This document shows positions 50,971 through 60,528 of a DNA stretch of 64,000 nucleotides, one piece after another; within the stretch, counting starts at the first letter, position 1; every line of letters begins with the position of its first letter. Below the pieces are notes generated by a model. That model made no database searches. It was not told where the DNA came from and worked only from the letters and a program-made list of their open reading frames with translations. The position numbers were made by a program, and so were the translations under genes. The stretch comes from Picocystis sp. L7 (lineage: Eukaryota; Chlorophyta; Picocystophyceae; Picocystales; Picocystaceae): the NCBI GenBank assembly GCA_020975725.1, contig QXJR01000016.1, forward strand, positions 496,001 to 560,000, written 5' to 3'.

Positions 50971-52059
50971 ATGGATGCAACCAGCCTCTTCCGACTCGCC
51001 GGCGACATGAGCCACCTGGCGTCCATCGTACGTGGCGAAACCCAACGGAGACACGCCGAATGGGAAAAGGATGGACGAACGTCCGAGAGAAACGGAAGAA
51101 GAACAGAGAAGAGGCGGAAGAAACACCCAGACCAGGACGTACTGACAACCAGGAACGAACGACGTATCCCCGCCGAAACCAACGCGATCAGCTGGTGCTG
51201 CTCCTCAAAATACAAGCCACCAAATCGTGCGCAGGTGTATCCCTCAAAACGCAAGAACTCTACGCCATCGTGTTCCTGACGAGGTACCTCGACCTCTTCA
51301 CCAACTATGTGTCCCTGTACGTCCTGGAGTGGAAGACGACGACGAGACGAGGAGGAACGCGGAACCGAAGACGCCCCGAAGCACGCGCCAAATAGCTAGG
51401 ACTGACGGGAAAGCTTACGCCTACCACGCCTGAAACGCCCTTCGCATACGAAACAGGTACAACACCGTCATGAAACTCATCTTCATCGGGAGCGCCATGG
51501 CCATCATCTGGCTCATGAGGAGACACAAGGTCGTGCGACAATCCTACGACAAATCCCAGGACACCTTTCGATACGAGTTCCTCCTGGGGCCTTGCTTTCT
51601 GCTTTCCCTGGTTCTCAACAACATGTTCACCGTGATGGAGGTACGTCGGCCACGGATGGAATCTGGGGCCCTTGCGTCCACCCCCAGGCATTGGCGAGCG
51701 CACGTTTTCCAACCCTGTTGACTGACCTCTGCGCTTCCTTCCGGACGTGCGCCTCACGATCCCTTCAGGTGCTCTGGACCTTCTCCATCTACCTCGAGTC
51801 CGTAGCGATCTTGCCCCAGATGGTCTTGCTCCAACGCACGCGGAACGTAGACAACCTGACAGGCAACTACGTGTTTTTATTGGGTGCGTATCGGGCGCTG
51901 TACATTTTGAACTGGATCTATCGCTACTACACCGAGCCCGGGTATCGGCAGTGGTTGGTGTGGTTGTCAGGCATCGTGCAGACTGCGATTTACTGCGACT
52001 TTTTCTATTACTACATCCAGAGCTGGAGGAACAACGAGAAGCTGCAGCTCCCGGCTTGA
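50971..52059 (+). CDS. ERD2: ER lumen retention (K/HDEL) receptor
   Basis: Four exons (50971-51027, 51192-51316, 51457-51640, 51769-52059) are joined by introns of 164, 140 and 128 nt. All three donors are GTACGT and all acceptors CAG, and phases match. The 218-residue product is collinear with plant ERD2: FRLAGDMSHL, SCAGVSLKTQELYAIVF, TRYLDLF, NVDNLTG and a seven-helix layout ending in KLQLPA. The receptor returns KDEL/HDEL-tagged proteins from the Golgi to the endoplasmic reticulum by COPI vesicles. The ATG at 50971 was chosen over one five codons upstream because family members start directly before FRFAGDMSHL. Confidence 0.97.
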
Positions 52060-52562
52060 TGTTCGGAGGATCCTGCCTTGTATTTGGATGTGGAGAACAC
52101 GATGCAGCGGTCGTCTTGGGTGTGTCTTCCTTTTCCGACGGTCCTGTCTTGTCCATCCCATGGGCTAGCAATAACATGTGTTTGGTTGCCAGGTCACCTC
52201 CTATCTTGTTCTCTTCCATTCGAAGCCTCGGACGGATGTGGATGTTCAACCCCGGAGATGAAACCGGTCCCACTGTACTGCTGCTGCTGGTGATGGTGGT
52301 GGTGGTGGTGGTGGTGGCCATCCTCGTTCTTCCCCTTGCTTCCAGCCTCCCTCCATCCTCGTCGACCTCCGCGACCTTCGTCCTCCTTTCGTACCATTCG
52401 TCCCTTTTCACTTGTCCCTCCTTTGTCCCTACCCGTCGAGGATCCCCTTCCCTTCGACTTCCCTCGGCCTTCCCTCGAACCTGGGAGGGAGGGGGAGGGT
52501 GAGTGGGTGAGAGGGAAGGGGAGGGCACAGAGGGACCGAAGCACGGACCAAAGCACGCGGAC
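52060..52562. other. intergenic with (GGT)n tract
   Basis: Gap of 0.5 kb between ERD2 and MORC, same strand. A GGT trinucleotide tract lies at about 52292-52317, with pyrimidine-rich sequence after it. No gene was seen. Confidence 0.5.
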
Positions 52563-54986
52563 ATGGCGCCATCACCACCGACGCAAGACGAGGCGAAGAA
52601 ACGATACACGCGCGTGAAGCACTCGAGCACGCATCCGAAGTTCCTGCACTCCAACTCCACCAGTCACAAGTGGGCCTTCGGAGCCGTGGCCGAACTCGTG
52701 GACAACGCCGTGGACCCAGACGTATCGGCGACACAGTTCTGCATCGACGTCCAAGAAATCGATGGACAGGCCTGCCTCGTGCTCATGGACAACGGGTACG
52801 GGATGTCGCCGCTTACATTGCACAAAATGCTCGGGTTCGGACACTCCGAAAAGAAACAAGTCAACGGACACCAACCCATCGGATTCTACGGCAACGGGTT
52901 CAAGTCCGGAAGCATGAGACTCGGTAAAGATGTCCTCGTCATGACCAAGTGTCCCAAAAGCGGTACCATATCGGTGGGATTCCTGTCCCAGACATTCCTC
53001 CGGGAAATACAAGCCTCGGAAATCATCGTGCCCATGCTCACCTGGGACTTGAATGGCAAAAGGATCGTGCACAACCAAGACGAATGGGAAGAGAACATGG
53101 AAGCCATCACCACGTATAGCATGTACACCTCCGAAACAGCAATACTCAACCAACTCAACGTCCTCAGCACCATGCAAGGACACGCTGGAACGATCGTTAC
53201 CATTAGCAACCTCAGAACGGAAGACGGCAAGAAGGAACTGGACTTTGAAACGGACCCCACAGATATCCGCATTGCCCCAGACGAATTTGGAAGCAGCACG
53301 AACAATGCCTACCAGCAATCTAGACCCATGCAGGCCACAGATACCCAAGTGCCCATCGATTACTCCCTCAAGGCTTATCTGCAGGTGCTCTATCGAGTGC
53401 CTCGCATGCAAATCTTCCTGCGGGGGGAGAAAGTCAAGAGCAAAAGAATAGGAGGCATACTCCAAGACAAAATCACGGATCATTACAGGCCACGTGACTT
53501 CGATACCCCTTGCACCATCGAAATGGGAATGAACACGGAAAACAGCGACTTGTACGGCGTGATGATATACCACAAAAACCGCCTGATCCAGGCGTACAAG
53601 CGAATAGGACTGCAACTCGAAGCTAACGAGAAGGGTATCGGCGTGCTGTCAGTGGTGGAGGCGAATCATCTCCAGCCCACGCACAACAAGCAGGATTTCG
53701 ACGACACCCGTGCCTACCGTCACCTCATGCTGAAACTCAGCACCATGTTGAAAGAGTATTGGACAGTGAAGGTAGAAAACCAAAATGAAAGCACCAAAAA
53801 GACATCCCAAAAGAAAAAGCCGGATATTCTTTGGGTCCAGTGTGACTATCCGTACTGTTTGAAGTGGAGGATTCTGCCGGATGACTACGATGTTTCGCTT
53901 CTCAAAGATGCTTGGTACTGTAACTACCATCCTGATCCAGCTCTCCAAGATCACAACGCTCCTGAACAAGTTCCCGACTATGATGGGACCATTGAAAGAA
54001 AACGAATGAAGAGGGCGTTCATGGATCAGCAGAAAGAGAATAAGAAACGCAAGATTGAGGAGCAGGAACAGATGAAAAAAATGTTCGAGGAGAAGTTGAG
54101 AAGAGAGCAGGAAGCCTCAAAGTTGCAAGCAGAAGCAGCAGTGCAAGAAAAGGCTGCTGTTGTTTCTGAGCAATTGGCCAAATTTCAGGAGGAACGGGTT
54201 GCACAGATGGAGTCCATGGCGGCCGAGGCCAACCTAGGAGCTAACACCAATCCATCGACGGCTGTCCAATGCTCTCCAACGGAACCTTTAACCCCTGGTC
54301 TGACACCTGCCAGCGGAGAAGAGCAAGATGAGCATCTTACATTGCAAACCCAAAAGGAGACTGGGCCCCACATGGACGCAGATCGGCAGCATGGCACAAT
54401 CACTCCACCCTGTGGATCTCCTTCCTCAGGTGGGGACCGGACGGCTGCCCCTGGGATGACTTCTCAAATGGCTGGGCGCTCCGAGACAGGTCAAGGCCAG
54501 CAAGCTGTCACACAGGCTCGCAACACCATTTCTACGCTCCTGCCTGCCGCTTGCCATACATCCAGTGGTCCTGCACAGGATGCGTTGATTCGATTGAGTG
54601 GGCAACATCCTTCAGTCGCCCCCAAGGCAATGAATGCACGCATCCAGGACGGCAATGGGAATGGAACCCTCGTCAAAGAGAACGGGGCGGCTGGTCATCA
54701 CCCCCAGACAAGCATCAATTTTGAGCAGCACAAGAACTTGATTTTGGAGAAGATGAAGTCCATCGATGCCGAATATCTCAAAGAACGGGTCGCTTTTCAA
54801 CCGGCCCCAACAACTCAGAGCGGACTGACCGATCTGGAGATCAAGCTCACTCGCAATTTGCGAGCTGCTCTAGGAATTTTTCACATGATGGACCTTTTCC
54901 CCTTTTCAGAGGAGTTCATAAGAAAGATGGGTCCATTCCCACTGGGGGAATTCAAGCTGGAAGATCTGCTCGTAGGCAACGATTGA
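52563..54986 (+). CDS. MORC-family GHKL ATPase with CW zinc finger
   Basis: The 807-residue product opens with a GHKL ATPase: AVAELVDNAVD near residue 40, the DNGYGMSP ATP-lid motif near residue 78, and GFYGNGFKSGSMRLG near residue 110. The MORC S5 domain follows. A CW zinc finger (WVQCDYPYCLKWRILP, then WYCNYH) lies near residues 420-465, a coiled coil at 480-560, and a disordered Gln/Ser/Pro-rich region with a conserved C-terminal helix. MORC proteins compact chromatin and silence genes; the CW finger binds methylated H3K4. Land-plant MORCs lack the CW finger, so the architecture is closer to animal MORC3. Single exon. Confidence 0.93.
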   Translation: MAPSPPTQDEAKKRYTRVKHSSTHPKFLHSNSTSHKWAFGAVAELVDNAVDPDVSATQFCIDVQEIDGQACLVLMDNGYGMSPLTLHKMLGFGHSEKKQVNGHQPIGFYGNGFKSGSMRLGKDVLVMTKCPKSGTISVGFLSQTFLREIQASEIIVPMLTWDLNGKRIVHNQDEWEENMEAITTYSMYTSETAILNQLNVLSTMQGHAGTIVTISNLRTEDGKKELDFETDPTDIRIAPDEFGSSTNNAYQQSRPMQATDTQVPIDYSLKAYLQVLYRVPRMQIFLRGEKVKSKRIGGILQDKITDHYRPRDFDTPCTIEMGMNTENSDLYGVMIYHKNRLIQAYKRIGLQLEANEKGIGVLSVVEANHLQPTHNKQDFDDTRAYRHLMLKLSTMLKEYWTVKVENQNESTKKTSQKKKPDILWVQCDYPYCLKWRILPDDYDVSLLKDAWYCNYHPDPALQDHNAPEQVPDYDGTIERKRMKRAFMDQQKENKKRKIEEQEQMKKMFEEKLRREQEASKLQAEAAVQEKAAVVSEQLAKFQEERVAQMESMAAEANLGANTNPSTAVQCSPTEPLTPGLTPASGEEQDEHLTLQTQKETGPHMDADRQHGTITPPCGSPSSGGDRTAAPGMTSQMAGRSETGQGQQAVTQARNTISTLLPAACHTSSGPAQDALIRLSGQHPSVAPKAMNARIQDGNGNGTLVKENGAAGHHPQTSINFEQHKNLILEKMKSIDAEYLKERVAFQPAPTTQSGLTDLEIKLTRNLRAALGIFHMMDLFPFSEEFIRKMGPFPLGEFKLEDLLVGND

Positions 54987-56480
54987 CTGTCGCTATGCCA
55001 CTAACTCCACATACTGGAGGGACTCATCTCGCTCGTTTGCCAAAGCAAAGCAAAAGCACGCATCAAGCTTACAAAGGCTCACATTGTAAGTGTTCCGCTT
55101 GACGCTTCATCACCGACAACCATCGCATGCCCGGAAGCAACCTTTGTCGCTAGCGCATCGGTGGCTTTCTTCCGGCTGCTAAACACGACGAGACATGCTT
55201 CTCCAATATCTTGCTGAATGCACAAACGAGCAATGGCGATTGGAGGTGCTTCGTCGACAGGCAAGGTGAATGATCGAAAATCTGTCCACGAGATTGGATT
55301 CCCGACAAGGGGGGTCTATAATTCCACTTTAGGAAGATAAGGTGTAAGAGCATATTGTACACCTTCTCCTTGTCGGTATCTCCACGATATGTGAACTAGG
55401 AACGTTTGTTTTGTCTAGTAACGCATAAGTCGGTCTGTTCACCTTGTGGTTTACACTCGCCACAAATGTGGACGGTGATATGACCCGTACACTGTTCGCA
55501 TCATCTATGGGCACCATTTTTCTGATACCCTTATTGCCGTCACCGCTTGTACTTGCTTTGTTCGTATCTCATATAATTTGAAGTGTCTCAATGTACGACG
55601 TCCCTTGCTTGGTCAGGATCGGTTATATTTCGGGTTGTGGTTTTCGTCCATATGTGTGAGTATTTATAGATATGCCTTCCAATTTCTATTGGGGTCCCTA
55701 CAGGTCCCCATCCATTGCCTCTTGGGCAACAGCATTCTTTCGGAGTTTAGAAGCGAGATGCTTCCCTTCAAGAAGGATCGTTTGTTTACGTTAATGTATG
55801 TCCCCGGATGTCTTTTTTTGGCGCATCAAGAGTGCTTAATTTCATATCCCTTGCGGATTTGTAGACTCCAAGGTCTAACGTGCCTCCCTCCTCATCTTTC
55901 GTAGCTACGAATTAGGGTGACCGACTAAATGAGGTCTAGAGAGGACACTTGCCGGCGAAGGATTGACAAACTCGACTCTATGTCTATATCGCCGAGGAAT
56001 CAACTTTGGGATCGTAATCTTGTTCATGTCGGAACCCAAATGTATTGTTGGATGAACGGAACACTCCCTCATTCCATTGCCACTCTTTCTTCCTAAGCAT
56101 GAAGAGCGAGGTGTTGAAGAACCCTTACAACCCCGAGACGAAGCAACACATGTCCTTCTTGTTTCGATAGAACATACGGAGGACCAAATTCTTACTTGCC
56201 ATTTGATCATCTCTTGCGTTCTAGGACATTCAGGGGTGGAAGACCGCGCGCGTCCTAGAGGCGGTGGAGAGGTCCTTCGTCGTGTCGTCTATGTAGGTGT
56301 TCTTTCTAGATGCGCTCATATCTCTTCCTACACAGTGTTCGATGGAGCAAAAAGCATTGCGCCCAACACATCTTGTCGTGATTATACTATATGATGTGTT
56401 GAAAGACACCATCTACTCTACGGCGCAAAGGTTCAAGGGCATGACAATCTGCAAGTGGTAGAGATCGCGGACAATCCCTT
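54987..56480. other. AT-richer gene-poor island
   Basis: About 1.5 kb, visibly richer in A and T than its surroundings and without a credible gene. Short frames of 60-110 codons on both strands are closed by stops. The best protein-like ones are a minus-strand stretch at 55079-55264 (IAIARLCIQQDIGEACL) and another at 55329-55517 (STFVASVNHKVNRPTYALL). Neither matches a family I know. It could be foreign or decayed sequence, or the 3' region of MORC plus spacer. Confidence 0.4.
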
Positions 56481-57684
56481 TCAAAGCATGTCGCTTTGGA
56501 GTTTAGATGCTACAGAGAAATCGAAACTTCAAACTCGGATGAATCGGAGAAGGGACGGGAAGGACACGTGGGAAAGCAAAATGGGATTGAGAAGAGGCGC
56601 CGGTTATGTCAAACCAGTGGATCAACATCACTTGTCCGGCAGCATCCCCGATGGAGTGAACTCGAGGGCTGCCTACGGCCAGGAAGTAGCAATTCCCCTG
56701 CAACGCGAACAGATTCGGTCTACCGGGACTCGGATTCGCATTCTGCTTGTCCAGTTGGCCCGGCCACATGGCTGGAGCACAAGATACCAGGTTTAGGGGT
56801 TGGAAATCAGACCGAGGACTGTCCGGTTCGGAACGATCCTTTCTTTCTTTCGAATTTCAGGATCCACCCTCGTGTTCAACGGGAGCGTTGTGGCGGAGAC
56901 GAACGGTGGAGGTCTGCGCGGGAATCCTCCACGCGATCGGACACGAGCCGTCCATGGTTTCCCACACTCATTCCCTCGTGTTCCACTTCCGGCGTTCGCA
57001 GCCCGCAGAGGCCTCGTCATCCCGTTCTTTTCCATCCCTCGTCTTCGACCATGCTTCTCTTCTTTCTTTCGTTTCTTTCCCATACACCGACGAGGATCCT
57101 GGCGGCCGGGGCGCCTCCATTTGGAAGGTTCTTCTCCCCACGTTTCCCCTCCTCGTTTCTTTCCCCGGGTCCTGGTGGATCGTTTTCCCCCTCCCTTGGA
57201 TGGGGGGTGTGGACCGGGACAGGGAGGGGGACAGGGAGTGGTTGGTGGTGGTGCTTGGTGGGTGGGGGATCGAGGGGGGGTGGTTCGATCCCGTTCCATC
57301 TGGCATGGGTTCCATTCCCACCCTTTCCGGGGAGAATCCCGTTGGTGCTTCGTCACCTCTCGAATCCCAACACCTTCCCCCCCCCTGGCCACACTGGTCC
57401 CACGTTCGAGCCAGGTGGACCAGGAACACAAACCAGTGGAACCAACCCCACACGCGCTGGTGGAGGCGACAGATCAACACGATCCACGAGTGGAAACGCA
57501 GGACACGTCCACATCGGAGACATAACCGAAAGAGAAAGAACGGAAGGAAGGGACGAAGGAACGCGTGCACCGATCCAGTGCGGAAAGCACAGAAGAATAC
57601 GAGCAAGACAAGCAAGGGTCGAAGAAGGATACACCAATCGATACCGAAGCGATCCGCGCTGCCTCGAGGCACGCAGATGGCTCA
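56481..57684. other. intergenic
   Basis: Gap of 1.2 kb in front of a small membrane-protein gene. Open frames are overlapping and Ser/Arg/Pro-rich, with GGTGGT- and GGGACAGGG-type runs at 57195-57300. No gene was recognised. Confidence 0.5.
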
Positions 57685-58182
57685 ATGAAGAGACCCACGC
57701 TCGGAAAGAAATACGGGAAACTTCGGATCTTCTACTCACTGCTCTGTCTGTCCTACCTCGAAGTACGTGGGAAGAAAAACCAAACGACCGAACACGACCG
57801 AACGAATGGCGATCGAACAGCAATGCTGACGCCGAACCCTGCTCAGACCCTGCTGTGGATCGTCTGCTTGCTCTCCTGCTTCGCAACGATCTCCTGCTCC
57901 GACGAGGCGTTCGCCTACGTGCAGAGAGAAACGATCAACTTCAAAGGAACCGAACCCAAGCTCGCCGCCTTCAAGTTACAGTTCCCGAACCTGCATCTGC
58001 TGCAAGCGGCCGCAGACTTCGCTCTGAGAAGCGAGTGGGAAGGTGTCAAAGTCAGGCTCTTCCGGAAAGCAGAACCGAACGTTCCCGTGCAATCGCTACG
58101 TGTGAACCTTGCAGGAAACGCAGGTTTGCTACCAGACAAAGGAGTCCCTGCACCGTACACCGGTGTCTTCTCCTACGTTTGA
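57685..58182 (+). CDS. hypothetical small membrane or secreted protein
   Basis: I model two exons, 57685-57762 and 57847-58182, with an 84-nt intron. Its GTACGT donor, CAG acceptor and phase 0 match confirmed introns here. The product is 137 residues. Because the intron is free of stops and a multiple of three, an unspliced 165-residue form is also possible. The start is basic (MKRPTLGKKYGKLR), followed by one or two hydrophobic helices (LRIFYSLLCLSYL and LLWIVCLLSCFATISC), then a folded-looking 95-residue region (YVQRETINFKGTEPKLAAFKL). It suggests a membrane-anchored or secreted protein. I do not recognise the family. It ends 58 bases before the carrier gene. Confidence 0.55.
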   Translation: MKRPTLGKKYGKLRIFYSLLCLSYLEVRGKKNQTTEHDRTNGDRTAMLTPNPAQTLLWIVCLLSCFATISCSDEAFAYVQRETINFKGTEPKLAAFKLQFPNLHLLQAAADFALRSEWEGVKVRLFRKAEPNVPVQSLRVNLAGNAGLLPDKGVPAPYTGVFSYV

Positions 58183-58240
58183 CATCAAGGAAAAACGCCA
58201 AGCTCTCCTCCCGTCTGCCGCAGCACAAACCTTGTCCACA

Positions 58241-59461
58241 ATGAGTGCTCGGGAGCAACATGTGATCCCCGCCAACTACACCATCCACGGAGGGAAACCA
58301 ACCAAAGGTAAAGGAAAACCAGGCTTCCGCAAAGGAAAGGGTAAACTGGGACTGGCCCCCTCCAAAGAACTGCCAGTATCGGCCACGGAGCCACCCACGG
58401 TGGCCAGGAAGACCATCAACGAGGTGATTTGCGGCGGACTAGCAAGGGCATGCTCCCAAAGTACCATTCATCCGCTTGATACGTTCAAGGTGAGGGTTCA
58501 GGCCTGCTCGCATTTGAAGAAACCCGTGAAGGCCAAGAAGGCGGTCATGCGTTTGACCAAAAAGGGCGGGGTCCAGGTAGCTGGCCGCTCGCTCCAAAGG
58601 GCTGCCTCGAACCTGTCCTCGCTCTACAGAGGAGTGGGCAGCGCAGCTGCTGGCGCTGGCATTGCCATTGGGGCATACTTTTTCTTCTATTCCGCAGTCA
58701 AAACACAGCTGGAGAGGCGACTCCATGTCAAGCCAGCATCAGCAGCCTTCACGGCCGGAGCTGTAGGTGCGATCTGTGGTGGTCTCGTTAAGGTCCCCAT
58801 CGCCGTATGTCTGCGCTCAGTGCAAGCTGGGGTGTATCCCAACACATTTACTGCAGCAAAACGCATCACCCAAGCTGCCGGTTTCAGGGGTCTACTGGCA
58901 GGGTACTTTCCTTCCCTTTTGGAGGATGTTCCAGATACTGCAGTGAAGTTTGCAGCCTACGAAAGCCTGAGGGCCTTTCATCGCCAGTTCACAGGAAAGC
59001 AGAGGCATGAAGCTAGCACAGTAGAGGATCTAGCAATGGGTAGTTTGGCCGGAGCCGTTGCGGCCGCAGCAACGACTCCCTTCGACGTAGTAAAGACCAG
59101 GATGATGACCACGGCAGCCAGCCGTCCAACCTTCATATCGTCAGCACGTGCCGTGGCGACTCGCGAAGGCTTTCCAGCTTTCTTCACTGGTGTTGGGCCC
59201 AGGACTCTGAGCAGTGCCATCAACTCGGGTATTTTCTTCGTTTTCTTTGAAGCTTTTTCTGTAGCCTTGCTGAAAGTGCAACAGGAGAAAAACGAGAAGC
59301 GATACCTGCCGCTGCGGCAACGTAGCAACGGCAGTTTCTTGGATTGGGTTATCATGAACGAACTGCGGTTAGAGCCTGTATATGCATCATTTTCGGTCGC
59401 GTTGACGAGGCGGTCTTCACAGCTGATTGGTTGGGAAAAGCAAATTCCATGGCATGGATGA
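58241..59461 (+). CDS. mitochondrial carrier family protein
   Basis: The 406-residue product has three carrier repeats, each of two helices. Repeat 1 has the signature PLDTFKVRVQ near residue 83 and repeat 3 has PFDVVKTRM near residue 282. Repeat 2 has a degenerate signature, VPIAVCLRSVQ, lacking the acidic residue. The family exchanges metabolites across the mitochondrial (or plastid) inner membrane. Gly-rich and Ala-rich helices (AAAGAGIAIGAYFFFY) and short loops fit. The N-terminal 70 residues are basic and Lys/Gly/Pro-rich, longer than usual. A C-terminal extension of about 60 residues follows helix 6. S-adenosylmethionine-type carriers are one possibility, but the substrate is not resolved. 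Confidence 0.88.
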   Translation: MSAREQHVIPANYTIHGGKPTKGKGKPGFRKGKGKLGLAPSKELPVSATEPPTVARKTINEVICGGLARACSQSTIHPLDTFKVRVQACSHLKKPVKAKKAVMRLTKKGGVQVAGRSLQRAASNLSSLYRGVGSAAAGAGIAIGAYFFFYSAVKTQLERRLHVKPASAAFTAGAVGAICGGLVKVPIAVCLRSVQAGVYPNTFTAAKRITQAAGFRGLLAGYFPSLLEDVPDTAVKFAAYESLRAFHRQFTGKQRHEASTVEDLAMGSLAGAVAAAATTPFDVVKTRMMTTAASRPTFISSARAVATREGFPAFFTGVGPRTLSSAINSGIFFVFFEAFSVALLKVQQEKNEKRYLPLRQRSNGSFLDWVIMNELRLEPVYASFSVALTRRSSQLIGWEKQIPWHG

Positions 59462-60528
59462 AACGCTTTGATGGGATCGGGGTTTCTGATTTTTCCATTA
59501 TCTGCATTGTAACTTTTTTGTGCATTACCCAAGAACGAAGTAGGTGCAGCCCCGGTCGGACGTTTGGGTCGATCGTGCCTGCCATTCCGCGTGTTCTGAT
59601 CAAGTGGAACATCACTCGGCAAGATACCATGGACACAGGCGACTCCTTGTAAGCACGATTAGTCACCCGTCCTGCTGGAAAGGATTGGCAGCGTTTGTCT
59701 TTCGGCAGTTCTCCTGTCCCTTTTGACGAAGGTCACTTTGGATGGATGGTCGGGACGAGCAAGCGTCGACTTCCATGAAAGCACTGATGGAGTCGGTGGT
59801 TTCGGCTGGTTGTGCACGTGTCGAACAGGGTACTGATCGAAGGTGGTTGCACCAGCTTCGGATGTGCGACGTGACTTCCTTTTACCCAATGGGTGGGATG
59901 GCACGTGGCGTTTCGGGTCATCCTCCAGATTCCTGCTTGGTTGCGGTTCGAGGCCGTTCAATCTCGGCAATTGGCCATCCTGGCATCCCTCCTACGTGGC
60001 GTTGGTGGATTGCGCTGGTGGCGTCGCTTGTGCGGTTTCTCCCTCGCTCGTGTGCGTTTATTCGATTCTGCAATGCAACGAGGCGAGTGGATCCTCGCTG
60101 TTTCTGACAATCTCTTCCCATCCGACCCTCTCGACCCCATGTCCCGCCGAGGATCTCCGGTGGTGGGGAGGGGAGCTTTCCCTTTCGTCCCCGTGGTCCA
60201 ACCCGGACACCGTTCCTATCGAACCCCGGAAAATTGCCTTGTAGATGGGATCCTTCTCCTTCACAGCCCAGTCGGGTCGGACCGAACCCGACCTCGAAGG
60301 ACGGTCGAGGGCGACATGTCCATGTGGACATGCGACACATGTGAACGTCCGACACATCAAGCGAAGGACCTCCGATCCTCCCATCCGCACCAATCCGAAT
60401 CATAGGCGCAGAAGGAGAATCCTGCAGGGTCTCACGACCGAAAGTCGGTTCGAGGATACCCGCGGACGCGCCACCGACGCCATGACGTCCGTCGGAAACA
60501 ACACGCATGTGTCCTCGGATGGAGAGCC
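59462..60528. other. intergenic
   Basis: Gap of 1.07 kb between the carrier and DM10 genes, same strand. No gene was recognised. Another reading from an ATG at 60482 could be a short alternative exon for the DM10 gene. Confidence 0.45.

Noticed and set aside
55079-56210. Short protein-like stretches suggesting a retroelement remnant
   Set aside because: I could find no reverse transcriptase, integrase or protease motif and no terminal repeats, so no family can be named.
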